Assembly: GCF_000931935.2 (NCBI RefSeq)
Contig: NZ_AZAC01000004.1
Coordinates: 62,001-126,000, forward strand
Direction: 5' to 3'
DNA length: 64,000 bases
From: Dethiosulfatarculus sandiegensis
GTDB lineage: Bacteria > Desulfobacterota > Desulfarculia > Desulfarculales > Desulfarculaceae
Shown here: positions 52,135 through 61,497 of the stretch, piece by piece
How the letters are laid out: every line of letters starts with the position of its first letter
Position numbering within the stretch: the stretch's first letter is position 1
Position numbers and translations under genes: made by a program
The notes under the pieces: model-generated
What the model saw: the letters and a program-made list of their open reading frames with translations, nothing else
What the model was told of the DNA's origin: nothing
The model's database searches: none

Positions 52135-55100
52135 TTATGGCAGGACCTTTACCTTGCCCAACACCACTTCTTCGGAGCCTTGACCAGCGCCTCGAATAAC
52201 CGGCACTCCTTTACCGGTAAAGCGTGGGTCCCAAATACCCACCACAAGCTTGTACTCGCCCGGCGCCAAATTTTCCGGCAACCGGATTTGATAGTCTTCC
52301 CTGATGACCTGTCCCGGCTCCAGTTCGGTCATGAACTGCCTGCCGTGGTCCAAAAGGTGGTCAAAGGTGACGGTGCGATCCATGCCTCTTAAATGTACAA
52401 ATATGAAATAGTTCATCGGTGGCTTGGACCAGCAGCGCCAATAGTAGTTCACGTCCAGTTTTTGGCCGGGTTTCACTTCCGCTTTGGGCAGGTCATACCC
52501 CAGCAGTTCCAATCCAGCTGCAAAACGCGCTTCCAGCTTCAAGGAGGGGCGCAAGTGGGCCAGACTGTCATCCACCCTGGCTACGTCCCCTGCCTTGCCC
52601 ATAAGTTGATACAGGTCTCTGACCTGTAAAAGCTGTTCGGGATTGGCGCGGAACAAAAGTTCGGCTGATTTGGTTCTATCATAAGCCTGGCTCGTCTGTC
52701 CGCTGTCCAAAAGGGTTTTGGCCAGGGGAAGATAGGCATCCCTGAAATCCGGGTCAAGGGCCAAAAGGGAGTCAAAGGATTGCCTGGCCCTTTGAAAAGA
52801 GCCGGTATTAAGTGAAACCCTGCCCCAGGCATCATAATACCAGCGCAACACATGCCGCATATGTGCGGCCAGGTTAACCCCCAATTCCAGTTTCTCCAAA
52901 AGTATTTCCCTGCTGGTTAGAAATACCAGCCTGGCCTGGAGTTTCGCGCCCTCCCGCGGGTTCATAAAGGCAAGCTCAAAAGGATTGCGGCTTTGAGATA
53001 TTTCGTCCCGGGTCAACAGCCTGGAGGCCAGGCGTGTATTGTTTTTGCCGTTCGCCTCCCAAAATTCCAGTCTGACAACCGGGTCTTGAGGGGCAAGTTT
53101 TTCACCGGGAGCCATGGTGAGGTGGAAACGGGCCTTAAGCCCTCCCTTGGGGAAAGGAGGTTCAAGTAGAAGCTTTAACCAACCATGATTATGACTTGCA
53201 TTTTTACGCAGATACACCCCTGTGAAATCTTTGCCTTTAAAGGTTTGTTGTCTGGGTGCATAGCCTGAGGGCTCAAAATCCGGCACAAAACAAAGTGAAA
53301 GGGACCTCCTGAGTAGAGCCGGATGATAACCCGTGAAATTATGGAAAGTTTTGTCCCACTTGGCGCTTGGGAGTATTTTTTGCGCAAGTCCAATGTAGTC
53401 AAGAGCCGGTTTTTCATCAAAAGGACCCAGAGCGGCCAGGGCCCAGCCGGCTTCCTTGTATTTTTCCAATCTGGCATAGGCCTCGGCCAAAAAACAATTG
53501 CCTTCAAAACCAAGGTTTCCTTTTTCCGAAAGAGGCAGCAGGTGGTCCACAACCTCTTGAAAACGCTCTGCCTCAAGGGCGCGCCGGGCCATTAATAGAG
53601 GCGTCCAATTCAGATAGAGAAGCAGATTGTCGCCTCTTTTCAGATGCGCCTTGACCGGTAGAAAGCCCTGGGCTATGGGCGGCCAGGGACGGGTCTTTAT
53701 GATCAGACTACGGGATTGACCAGGGTAGAGGGTCATTTGATGGTTGTTAAAAGGCCCCTGACTGATTTTGATCTTGGCCAGGTCCTGACCCTGGTTTGAA
53801 AGAACGGCGGTTATGGTTTTGGGCGGTTTGGCCAGCTTCAGGGTGCGCCAGTGGTTTTGCGGGCCGGTAAGCTTGATCACGCTGTTGTTCAGGCTGTAAT
53901 CCTGATCATCCCCAAAGACCAGGCACTTTTTACGTTTTATTCCAACCGCAGGGCGGAAAAGGGCCAGGGGCTCTTTTATCCGGCTGGGAGCAAATCCGGC
54001 ATAGATGGTGTAGGCGGCATGGGACAAGGGAAGCATCTGGTCAGCATCAAACTTGAAATCCTTTATCCTTTGCAGGTTGGGAGAAGGAATATTCTCTTGG
54101 GGCTGATGGAGCAGGTAACCCCGGTTTTGTTTTAGAATGTCGGAATAGATCTCCGGACCAATTGCCATTGCTCGGGGCAAGGCCGCCTTGGGAAGATATG
54201 AATCAATAAAAAGCGGGGCTTCCGGTTTAAGATTTTCTTTAAGCCAGATTCTGGCGGATCTCAGGGTGTCTTGTTGCCAAAAGATATAACCGGTTTCAAG
54301 GGAATGGATAAGGGGCGCCAGGCAAACCAAGATTCCCAGGACCCATGCGGCGGATAGCCCCCAGTAGTAATGGGGCATGCGGCGGCAAAGCCAGATTAGG
54401 GGCCAGACCCCTGGCACAAGGGCCGCCGGCAGCCACACCGCGATCCAGGTCATTGGGTTTAAGGAGGTGGTTATAAGCCCTGCCACGAAAAAAACAGGTG
54501 GAACCAGGAGCAATAAAAATCTGCGCACCGGTCTGGTAAAGGCCATCATTATCGCCGAGACGGCCCAGAGGATCAAGGCAAGCCAGGTTCCATTCTTGAG
54601 GATAGCGCTCCAGGTTGAAGCCAGTCCCTGTTTGACCGTAAAGCTGAGCAAGGAAGGGGCGGGCAGATTGTTGGCTATACTTGCATGGAGAAGATCTTCA
54701 GTCCGATAAGGTTCCAGAATGAAGCCGGGGTACCCAATGGCAAGGCCGGTGATGAGCCCGCCCAGAAAGTAAATAGGCCAAAAAAGGGCCCAGGAAATGC
54801 GCTTGGGCCGGTTGCGCCCAACGCCGAAGATATAGGCCAGCAGCAAAATCGGCAGGGCGAAGATGCCTGCTTCATGGGTGGTTATGGTGAGGCCCAGGAT
54901 TATTCCGGCCGCATATGTAATTCGGGGACCGGGTTGATCTGCTATGCGCCAGGCCACCAGCATGCAGCTCAAGAGCGCGAACCCAAGGGGAATCTCCAGC
55001 GACAGGTAATGGCTTTGGCTGGTGAGCAGCGGGTGAACCCCCACCAGGGCGGCTGCCATAAGTCCTGCGGCCGGGCTCTTAAGGGCCTTTTTACCCAATA

Positions 55101-55479
55101 AGTAAGCGAGAATCGTTTGGCCGGCGCCTAAAAAGGCAACTGTGATCCTACCCGCCATGTAGGCGGGTATTGCTATGTCGCTGGAATCTTTCACCACGCC
55201 GAGAAGATAACCCGTCCAGCCGGCCACAAAGGATAGAACTCCCTGGACCAAGGCCGCCAGGCTGAAAAAGGCCTGGTTCCAGGTCTGGGGCGAGGTGAGG
55301 TTGTATAGAGAGAGGCTTTCAACGATGGACCAGGTCCACTGCCCGGCTTCAAGGGGTTCTCCGGGGCCCCAACCCAGGCCCCAGAGCCTCAGGCCCAGGG
55401 CCATAAGCATAAAAACCGCTAAAACAACACGCCTGGGAGAGATCGCGGGCAAGAGATTCAAGGCATGCCCCCTGGTCAC
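52135..55479 (-). CDS. large GT-C-type integral membrane glycosyltransferase (GT39-like) with TPR and beta-rich tail
   Basis: 1114 residues from a GTG at 55479 with a poor ribosome site, so the start is uncertain. About twelve helices in residues 15-400. The long soluble rest has alpha-helical repeats (FEGNCFLAEAYARLEKYKEA and LDPDFRDAYLPLAKTLLDSG, TPR-like) and a beta domain at the end (AEVKPGQKLDVNYYWRCWSK). The usual acidic residues of the first loop are less clear than in the 35930 gene, though HPLLTSQSHYLSLEIP has the expected place. Likely a lipid-linked-sugar transferase; acceptor unknown. Convergent with the EI24 gene, 3 bases apart. Confidence 0.68.
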   Translation of the reverse strand: MTRGHALNLLPAISPRRVVLAVFMLMALGLRLWGLGWGPGEPLEAGQWTWSIVESLSLYNLTSPQTWNQAFFSLAALVQGVLSFVAGWTGYLLGVVKDSSDIAIPAYMAGRITVAFLGAGQTILAYLLGKKALKSPAAGLMAAALVGVHPLLTSQSHYLSLEIPLGFALLSCMLVAWRIADQPGPRITYAAGIILGLTITTHEAGIFALPILLLAYIFGVGRNRPKRISWALFWPIYFLGGLITGLAIGYPGFILEPYRTEDLLHASIANNLPAPSLLSFTVKQGLASTWSAILKNGTWLALILWAVSAIMMAFTRPVRRFLLLLVPPVFFVAGLITTSLNPMTWIAVWLPAALVPGVWPLIWLCRRMPHYYWGLSAAWVLGILVCLAPLIHSLETGYIFWQQDTLRSARIWLKENLKPEAPLFIDSYLPKAALPRAMAIGPEIYSDILKQNRGYLLHQPQENIPSPNLQRIKDFKFDADQMLPLSHAAYTIYAGFAPSRIKEPLALFRPAVGIKRKKCLVFGDDQDYSLNNSVIKLTGPQNHWRTLKLAKPPKTITAVLSNQGQDLAKIKISQGPFNNHQMTLYPGQSRSLIIKTRPWPPIAQGFLPVKAHLKRGDNLLLYLNWTPLLMARRALEAERFQEVVDHLLPLSEKGNLGFEGNCFLAEAYARLEKYKEAGWALAALGPFDEKPALDYIGLAQKILPSAKWDKTFHNFTGYHPALLRRSLSLCFVPDFEPSGYAPRQQTFKGKDFTGVYLRKNASHNHGWLKLLLEPPFPKGGLKARFHLTMAPGEKLAPQDPVVRLEFWEANGKNNTRLASRLLTRDEISQSRNPFELAFMNPREGAKLQARLVFLTSREILLEKLELGVNLAAHMRHVLRWYYDAWGRVSLNTGSFQRARQSFDSLLALDPDFRDAYLPLAKTLLDSGQTSQAYDRTKSAELLFRANPEQLLQVRDLYQLMGKAGDVARVDDSLAHLRPSLKLEARFAAGLELLGYDLPKAEVKPGQKLDVNYYWRCWSKPPMNYFIFVHLRGMDRTVTFDHLLDHGRQFMTELEPGQVIREDYQIRLPENLAPGEYKLVVGIWDPRFTGKGVPVIRGAGQGSEEVVLGKVKVLP

Positions 55480-55521
55480 AAGGGTTTTCGATGAAACAGT
55501 TTTAGTGCGCGTGAATGCGGG

Positions 55522-55929
55522 TTAAAAGAGGCTCTCAATGGCCTCGTAGGAGCAGACCGGTATACAAGCCTCACAGATTATGCAAAGGGACGCGTCAAAT
55601 GAAACCTCCCTGGTCTCCTGGTCCACGCTGAGCGCCCCTGTGGGACAGGCAGCCGTACAGGCGGTGCAGTGCACACAGCGGTCTGTGTGGTGCCGCATCT
55701 CCTGGATCATGGTGTCTATCTGCACGCCTTGGGTTTCCAGATAGTCAAAGGCCTTTTCCAGGTTTTCCGGGGTTCCTTTCAGCTCCACCACCATGCGGCC
55801 CTTTTCCCGGGGAACCACCCTGGCCCGCAGTATGTTCACCTGCAGGTCATAGGACTTGACCAGTTTATAGGTTACCGGCTCTTCAATCAGAGTCGGGGGA
55901 AAGCTGAAAATTACCTTTTTTTTGGCCAC
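55522..55929 (-). CDS. NIL-domain ferredoxin (electron partner of homocysteine synthesis)
   Basis: 135 residues. NIL domain (1-78: KKVIFSFPPTLIEEPVTYKL) fused to a 2x[4Fe-4S] ferredoxin (CVHCTACTAACP and CIICEACIPVCS). In methanogens the equivalent protein (MA1822 type) works with the COG1900 enzyme to make homocysteine from aspartate semialdehyde and sulfide. The same pair is adjacent here, 70 bases apart, which supports that role. A general NIL-ferredoxin role cannot be excluded. Confidence 0.88.
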   Translation of the reverse strand: MAKKKVIFSFPPTLIEEPVTYKLVKSYDLQVNILRARVVPREKGRMVVELKGTPENLEKAFDYLETQGVQIDTMIQEMRHHTDRCVHCTACTAACPTGALSVDQETREVSFDASLCIICEACIPVCSYEAIESLF

Positions 55930-55999
55930 GACAGATCACCTTTTATTTGCAGATCATAAGGAACAAAGAAAACGCTTGCACAAAAAAGCCCTAAGTGGA

Positions 56000-57175
56000 T
56001 TACATCTCCGCCAGGGTGGCTCCGGGTAATGGCGCCACCGGCCTGGTCAAAAGGAACTCGCCTTCCTGAACCAGCTTTTTCAAAAGCAGCGCTATTTCCC
56101 TGGCCCTGGCCCGGCTGGCCATGCATCCTGCGGGGATCTTCTTGGCATCCACCTGTATACGTCCCGTCATCAGTTCCGCAATTGAAATGCGGCCTAAATT
56201 GGCTGAGCGCCCCAGGGGATAATCTTCTGAATAATCCACGATGGGGAAGGTGATGTCTTCGTCGCTCACCGCAGCGTGGGCCATGATGTCTTCGTTGACA
56301 ATCGGGATGGGAAGCCCCACTCCCACGCTTAAGGAGACGCCATAGCCGGTTACGGAGGTGCCTCTTAAATACCTGGGGCTCATACGGGTGAGGTCTCCGA
56401 TCAGGGCAATGGTGGCCGAAGGGCTTAAGGGCAGATCCTTTTCGTCGCGTTCAGGCTCTGCCACATGTTGGGTGCCGTTCCAGGCCACGTAACCTTCGGA
56501 CCCGCCGAAAAACAAACGGGTTCCAATGCCCACTGTGGCAAGTTTGGGGTCGTTTAAAAGAGGGCTTAAGGCCCCGGCTGTGGAATAGTTGGCATTGCCC
56601 AGCCTGGGTTTAAGCACCCCCATGTAGGTGTATATGGTGCGGTCACTTAAGTTGACCGCCACATTGTAAAGCTGATAGGCGTTTCTGGGATTAAAGAGAA
56701 CCGCGTTGTTAAAGTCTTTCAGCCCGTACTCGGCCTGATATTCTTTCCTGGGATAGCAGTCTGTTCCGTGGGCCTGAATCTTGACCTTAACCTTTTTACC
56801 GGAAACCAGGTCTTCGATTACATGGGCGCCGCCGTATTTAAAGAGTCCGGGATAGACCTCGTTTCTGGGGTCTTCAGGGGGCAGGGCGGTGGCGCCGAGA
56901 CAGAAATCCGCCGCAGCCCAGCCCCCATATGCATGAACGCCGTTGACTGAAACAGTTCCTCCCCCGATTTTGATTTTGGGGGTGGACTGGGGGATATTGA
57001 AATACGCACCCGAGGAGCACATGGGGCCAAAGGTACCGGTGGTGACTACGTCCACCTGTTCGGCTGCTTTTTTGACACCTTTTTCTTTAACCAGACCTAC
57101 TACTTCTTCAGCTGTGAAGACAACCGCCTTGCCGGATCTGATTTTGGCGTTTATCTCCTCCAGGGTGCGTTTCAT
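56000..57175 (-). CDS. homocysteine biosynthesis enzyme (COG1900/DUF39, aspartate semialdehyde sulfurtransferase type)
   Basis: 391 residues. KRTLEEINAKIRSGKAVV at the start; the two key cysteines appear in GPMCSSGAYFN (about residue 53) and AHGTDCYPRKEY (about 139). GGWAAADFCLGATALPPEDP and VGIGTRLFFGGSEGYVAWNG are conserved blocks. The family converts L-aspartate semialdehyde directly to homocysteine using sulfide, avoiding O-acylhomoserine; sulfide is abundant in a sulfate reducer. Operon: mnmA, rrf2, this gene, NIL ferredoxin. Confidence 0.92.
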   Translation of the reverse strand: MKRTLEEINAKIRSGKAVVFTAEEVVGLVKEKGVKKAAEQVDVVTTGTFGPMCSSGAYFNIPQSTPKIKIGGGTVSVNGVHAYGGWAAADFCLGATALPPEDPRNEVYPGLFKYGGAHVIEDLVSGKKVKVKIQAHGTDCYPRKEYQAEYGLKDFNNAVLFNPRNAYQLYNVAVNLSDRTIYTYMGVLKPRLGNANYSTAGALSPLLNDPKLATVGIGTRLFFGGSEGYVAWNGTQHVAEPERDEKDLPLSPSATIALIGDLTRMSPRYLRGTSVTGYGVSLSVGVGLPIPIVNEDIMAHAAVSDEDITFPIVDYSEDYPLGRSANLGRISIAELMTGRIQVDAKKIPAGCMASRARAREIALLLKKLVQEGEFLLTRPVAPLPGATLAEM

Positions 57176-57193
57176 ATTTCAACTCCGGTTGAT

Positions 57194-57646
57194 TTAGCCA
57201 ACTGCGCTGATCTGCGGGGGAGGGCAGACCTTGTCTTTTTCCTTCTGCTTGTCCACCATATCCGCTAGAGTGAGATTGCTCAAGTACTTGACGAGCATAT
57301 CGCCCATTTCGCCCCAAATGAGATGCACGGTGCAACCACCCACGCGGTCGCAGTATTTGGGGTCCTGTACGCACTCCACCGGGGCCAGAGGGCCTTCCAG
57401 GCTGCGCACGATCTCATAAAGGGTAACGTCATTGGGATCTTTTGCCAATAAATAGCCGCCCCTTGCCCCGCGAACGCTCTTCACCAAACCAGCGCCCTTC
57501 AAGGGGATGAGAAGCTGCTCAAGGTATTTGGCGGATATTTCCTGTCGTACGGCCAGGTCACGAAGGGGCACCGGGTTATCTTCAGCGTGCAAAGCCAATT
57601 CCAACATGGCCCTTACACCGTAACGTCCTCTTGTAGAAAGCTTCAT
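57194..57646 (-). CDS. Rrf2-family transcriptional regulator (IscR-like)
   Basis: 150 residues. Winged helix MKLSTRGRYGVRAMLELA onward, reader region ISAKYLEQLLIPLKGAGLV and wing SVRGARGGYLLAK. Cysteines in VECVQDPKYCDRVGGCTVH could hold an Fe-S cluster (three Cys). Such proteins sense iron-sulfur or cysteine status. Sits between mnmA and the homocysteine gene with 18-base gaps on both sides; probably controls its own operon through the palindrome at 58721-58735. Confidence 0.92.
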   Translation of the reverse strand: MKLSTRGRYGVRAMLELALHAEDNPVPLRDLAVRQEISAKYLEQLLIPLKGAGLVKSVRGARGGYLLAKDPNDVTLYEIVRSLEGPLAPVECVQDPKYCDRVGGCTVHLIWGEMGDMLVKYLSNLTLADMVDKQKEKDKVCPPPQISAVG

Positions 57647-57664
57647 GATATGCCTTTCCTATTT

Positions 57665-58687
57665 TCAAAAAATAGCTTCTGTAATCCAGGCGGAGCCTAC
57701 CACTGTATCCTCGTGGTAAATGACCGCCAGTTGTCCGGGCGGCGCCGCTCGTTGGGGCGATTCAAATTCCACCCTCATCCGGTCTGCTTGGGGCAGGATG
57801 CGGCATCCTATCCCGGCCTGGTTGTATCTGTAGCGAACCTTCAGGCTCGCCTCCTCCAAACCACTGTTCAAAATGGTTTTATTCGCCCAAAAACCCCTCG
57901 CCATAAGGCTTTCCAACGGACCTACCGTCACCTTTGCCCGAGGGCCGTCCAAGGAAATAACATAGCCCGGATAGCCAAGGGCGACACCGATTCCCCTACG
58001 CTGGCCAACCGTGTATTTATGTATTCCCTGGTGCTCGGCCAGGACATTACCCTCAAGATCCTGGATAACGCCGGGCCTGATTTTTCCATAGCGGGTGAGA
58101 AGTTCATCCCAGCCGCCGGAAGGCAAAAAGCACAAGTCCTGACTCTCGGTGCTGTCAAAGGACTCAATACCGGCTTTTTGCACAATTTCCCTGGCCTGAA
58201 CTTTAGTCAGGCCGCCAAGGGGAAAGAGAATGTGATCCCACATTTCTGCTGGAACCCTGGCCAGAAAATAAGCCTGGCTTTTTTGGGGATCGAGCCCCTC
58301 TTTCAAAAGCCAGGTGTCATCTTGCTTTTCCAAACGGGCGTAATGCCCGGTAGCCAGCTTTTCGCAACCCTTTTCCCTGGCTGCTTTTAGCAAAAGGGGA
58401 ATCTTAACCCTTTCATTGCAGACTACACAGGGATTAGGAGTTTTACCCATAGCGTAGGTGCCGGCAACCGGTTTGGCCACACGGTCTGCAAATTCCTGCG
58501 CCACATCCACTATTGTGTGGGATATGCCCAGGTGCCGGGCTACTTGCCTGCCGGGCTCAAGGGCCTTGTCAGGACCCAGTCCCAACTTTAAAGTAAAGCC
58601 CTGAACCTCGTGGCCTTGCTCCTTAAGCAGGATTAATGCGGCGGTGGAATCCACTCCTCCGCTAATGGCCACACCGATCCGGGCCAA
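57665..58687 (-). CDS. mnmA: tRNA-specific 2-thiouridylase
   Basis: 340 residues from a TTG at 58687 after AAAGGACGAAAGA. ATP-pyrophosphatase loop GVAISGGVDSTAALILL at 4-20; catalytic cysteines in TPNPCVVCNERVK (about 92-95) and ESQDLCFLPSGGW. Adds sulfur to U34 of tRNA-Lys, Glu and Gln. KSQAYFLARVP and GQRRGIGVALGYP are tRNA-binding blocks. First gene of a sulfur-linked operon with rrf2 and homocysteine genes. Confidence 0.93.
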   Translation of the reverse strand: MARIGVAISGGVDSTAALILLKEQGHEVQGFTLKLGLGPDKALEPGRQVARHLGISHTIVDVAQEFADRVAKPVAGTYAMGKTPNPCVVCNERVKIPLLLKAAREKGCEKLATGHYARLEKQDDTWLLKEGLDPQKSQAYFLARVPAEMWDHILFPLGGLTKVQAREIVQKAGIESFDSTESQDLCFLPSGGWDELLTRYGKIRPGVIQDLEGNVLAEHQGIHKYTVGQRRGIGVALGYPGYVISLDGPRAKVTVGPLESLMARGFWANKTILNSGLEEASLKVRYRYNQAGIGCRILPQADRMRVEFESPQRAAPPGQLAVIYHEDTVVGSAWITEAIF

Positions 58688-58720
58688 TCTTTCGTCCTTT
58701 CACTACGTTAAATCCATACC

Positions 58721-58776
58721 AATAACGTAGTTATTATGGAGATTAATACTATATCCACCATTTTGGGAGCTGTCAA
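58721..58776 (-). promoter_or_regulatory. promoter and operator of the mnmA-rrf2-homocysteine operon
   Basis: Reverse strand: TTGACA (58776-58771), 17-bp spacer, TATAGT (58753-58748), a near-perfect sigma-70 promoter. The palindrome AATAAC-GTA-GTTATT (58721-58735) sits about +6 to +20, where binding by the operon's own Rrf2 protein would block elongation. Confidence 0.7.
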
Positions 58777-58891
58777 CCTAAACCCCGGCTTACACGGTGA
58801 GATAGTGTTGTTAACCTGGAAAAATATAATGGATAGTACAGGTTTCCTCAAGTGAAGATGGACACAAGGTGTGGTTTTTTAAATTGATTTT

Positions 58892-58932
58892 TAAATAACC
58901 CCCACCAGATGGGGCTTATGGCTCTGGTGGGG
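58892..58932 (-). terminator. terminator of the ptsH-ptsI-smpB unit
   Basis: Perfect 10-bp stem CCCCACCAGA/TCTGGTGGGG starting 10 bases after the smpB stop; on the reverse strand it is followed by GTTATTTAAAAATC. Confidence 0.7.
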
Positions 58933-58941
58933 CTGGGAATT

Positions 58942-59406
58942 TTATCTTCTCAAGGCGCGTTCCATCTCTCTTTGTTGGTCCCTTTTCTTGAGAGTTTGGC
59001 GCTTATCGTGCAATTTTTTACCCTTGGCCAGGGCCAATTCCACCTTGGCTTTGCCCCTTTTGAAGTAAATTGCAAGGGGTATCAGGCTCAACCCCTGCTC
59101 CTTGACCTTGACCCCGATTTTGTTCAGCTCTTTTTTATGCAGGAGCAGTTTTCTGGGGCGCTCGGGCGCGTGGTTGTCGTAATAGGCAAAGGGGTAGGGA
59201 TTGATGGTGCAGGAGAGCAGCCATGCCTCGCCGTTTTTAAGCTTGGCATAACTGTCTGTAAGCTGGACCTGACCCAGGCGTAAGGATTTCACCTCCGTAC
59301 CCTTGAGCACCAGACCTGCTTCATATCTGTCGCCGAGTTCGTAGTTGAACCTGGCTTTTTTATTTCTGGCCACCAGTTTTACACCGGCGGGGGATGTGTT
59401 TTTCAT
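58942..59406 (-). CDS. smpB: SsrA (tmRNA)-binding protein
   Basis: 154 residues, usual length. ARFNYELGDRYEAGLVLKGT, EVKSLRLGQVQLTDSYAKL, then the basic tail with KRGKAKVELALAKGKKLHDK and RQTLKKRDQQREMERALRR. Binds tmRNA and brings it to stalled ribosomes for rescue. Starts 5 bases after ptsI. The tmRNA gene itself is not in the window. Confidence 0.95.
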   Translation of the reverse strand: MKNTSPAGVKLVARNKKARFNYELGDRYEAGLVLKGTEVKSLRLGQVQLTDSYAKLKNGEAWLLSCTINPYPFAYYDNHAPERPRKLLLHKKELNKIGVKVKEQGLSLIPLAIYFKRGKAKVELALAKGKKLHDKRQTLKKRDQQREMERALRR

Positions 59407-59411
59407 TGGCC

Positions 59412-61184
59412 TTATCCCAGTTCACTGAATAGTTCAGGTATGTGCTTAGCCAGCTTTCCGTTTATAAATTCCCTGACCTGGGCCGCGGTGGGGAAACTCA
59501 AGGCTTCTTTGGCCAACTGCCGCCAGGTCTCCTTTGAAGTAAGGCGCACCACCTGTTTGACCCTCGGCACGGCCAGGGCGTTCACGGAAAGATAATCCAG
59601 GCCCAGGCCGAGAAGCAAGGGCACCACCCTTTGGTCGCCTGCCATCTCACCGCACATGGCCACCGGAATGCCCACCGCATGGCCCGATTCCACCACCTGC
59701 TGAATCATGCGCAGAACAGCCGGGTGTAAAGGCTGGTAAAGGTGGGCCACATGCTCGTTAATCCGGTCAATGGCTAAAGAGTATTGGATCAGATCATTTG
59801 TGCCAATGGAAAAATAATCCACATGCTTGGCGAGCATGTCGGCCACGGTTACGGCCGAAGGCACCTCCACCATGATACCGACTTCCAGGTTTTTGTCATA
59901 TTCCTGGCCTTTTTGTTCCAGTTCGGCCTCTACCTCTTCCAGAACCTCCTTGGCCTCCAGAAGCTCCCCCACGCCGGAGATAAGGGGGAACATGATTCTC
60001 ACCCTGCCCAAGGCCGAGGCTCTTAAAATGGCCCTTAACTGGGCCTTGAAAAGGTCTTTCTCCTTAAGGCAGAAACGGATCGCCCGGAGCCCCAGGGCCG
60101 GGTTGTTCTCAGCAGTGAGGCTGCCTTCCATGTGGCTGGCGAATTTGTCGCCGCCCAGATCCAGGGTGCGGATTGTGACAGGCCGCCCCTCCATGCGGGT
60201 CACCACTGTCTTGAAATTTTCTAAGAGCTCTTCTTCCCCGGGAAAGTCCCTGCGGGTCACATAAAGAAATTCGGTGCGGTAAAGCCCTATGCTTTCCGCT
60301 CCGTAGCTCAGTATGGAGCCTACCTCCTCGGCCATCTCCATATTGGCGCCGACTGCCACTGAATGGCCGTCCAGGGTGTCGGCAGGCAGATGGGCCTGGG
60401 CCAGGACTTCCTGGGTGTAATGCTGGTAGGCCTCCTGGCGATCGCGGTAGTCATGCAGGGTTTCCTCGTCCGGGTTTACCACCACCAGCCCTTCCAGGCC
60501 GTCGACGATCAGAAAATCCCCGCTTTCAACCTCAAGGGTTATTTTTTCGGTGCCCACAACCGCGGGTATGCCCTTGGCCTGGGCCAAAATGGCGGTGTGG
60601 CTGGTGGGCCCGCCCATGTCGGTGACAAAACCCAGCACCCAGTCGAGATCCATTTGAGTGGTTTCGGCCGGTGAAAGGTCATGGGCAACCAGGATCACCT
60701 TTTCCTTGATATCGGCCAGGGCGTTATCCTGGTCACCGGCCAGGTTGCGCATAAGTGTATCGACCACATATTCCACATCCGCGAAGCGGGAGCGGATATA
60801 GGAGTTTTTGATCTTGCGGAAGGTCTCTTCCGCCTCGCTCATGGCCTGGCTCAAGGCCCACTCGGCATTGACCGACTGCTGCCGTATCAGCTCCTTGGTG
60901 TGGTCGAAGATCATTTTGTCTTTTAGGATCAAAAGATGGGCTTCGATTATATAGGAGTAGTCCCCCTCATCCTGGCTCAGTTCATCTCTGGCCTGGATAA
61001 GGGAGCGTTCGGTGTCCTGCACCGCCTGGTGGAAGCGGGAGGCCTCCCGCTCCACTTCTTTTGGGTCTTCCAGGCGTTTGTAAGCCACTTTGTTGGGCCT
61101 TTTGATCACCGGCAAGGCCCTGCCAATGGTGATGCCGGGTGAGGCCCCAACTCCCTTGATAATCTTTTCGCCTTTTGGATCCAC
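59412..61184 (-). CDS. ptsI: phosphoenolpyruvate-protein phosphotransferase (PTS enzyme I)
   Basis: 590 residues from a GTG at 61184 (GGAGAATAAAA), two bases after the ptsH stop. The phosphohistidine is in GGPTSHTAILAQAKGIPAVV; PEP-site motifs EFLYVTRRDFP, RTLDLGGDKF and FSIGTNDLIQYS are intact, as is CGEMAGDQ with the active cysteine. Transfers phosphate from PEP to HPr. No sugar-specific EII genes are near, so a regulatory or EIIA-Man type partner elsewhere is likely. Confidence 0.95.
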   Translation of the reverse strand: MDPKGEKIIKGVGASPGITIGRALPVIKRPNKVAYKRLEDPKEVEREASRFHQAVQDTERSLIQARDELSQDEGDYSYIIEAHLLILKDKMIFDHTKELIRQQSVNAEWALSQAMSEAEETFRKIKNSYIRSRFADVEYVVDTLMRNLAGDQDNALADIKEKVILVAHDLSPAETTQMDLDWVLGFVTDMGGPTSHTAILAQAKGIPAVVGTEKITLEVESGDFLIVDGLEGLVVVNPDEETLHDYRDRQEAYQHYTQEVLAQAHLPADTLDGHSVAVGANMEMAEEVGSILSYGAESIGLYRTEFLYVTRRDFPGEEELLENFKTVVTRMEGRPVTIRTLDLGGDKFASHMEGSLTAENNPALGLRAIRFCLKEKDLFKAQLRAILRASALGRVRIMFPLISGVGELLEAKEVLEEVEAELEQKGQEYDKNLEVGIMVEVPSAVTVADMLAKHVDYFSIGTNDLIQYSLAIDRINEHVAHLYQPLHPAVLRMIQQVVESGHAVGIPVAMCGEMAGDQRVVPLLLGLGLDYLSVNALAVPRVKQVVRLTSKETWRQLAKEALSFPTAAQVREFINGKLAKHIPELFSELG

Positions 61185-61186
61185 TT

Positions 61187-61474
61187 TTATTCTCCAAAGC
61201 CTTTGGCAAATTGTTCTTTAAGTGCTTTTATGGCTTCGGCGGCCTGGGGGCCCCATATCTTTGCAATAAGGGTGCTGCCCCTGGGTGCGTCCAATGTGAG
61301 TATGGAAAGAATACTGGATGCATCTGCCTCAATATTGTCTTTGGACAGGATCGCTTCGCATTCATGGGCCTGGACTACTTCTGCAATACGGGCGGCCACC
61401 CTGGCATGCAAGCCCAGTTTGTTTATGACGTCCAGTTCACAGGTCAGTGCCTGTTTATCATCTTTTGAGTCCAT
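61187..61474 (-). CDS. ptsH: phosphocarrier protein HPr
   Basis: 95 residues. NKLGLHARVAARIAEVVQ with the phospho-His at the N-terminus of the first helix, and ADASSILSILTLDAPRGS around the regulatory serine position. ATG after GGTGAATACATC. Accepts phosphate from the enzyme I encoded directly downstream. Confidence 0.93.
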   Translation of the reverse strand: MDSKDDKQALTCELDVINKLGLHARVAARIAEVVQAHECEAILSKDNIEADASSILSILTLDAPRGSTLIAKIWGPQAAEAIKALKEQFAKGFGE

Positions 61475-61497
61475 GATGTATTCACCGGAAAAAGGCG

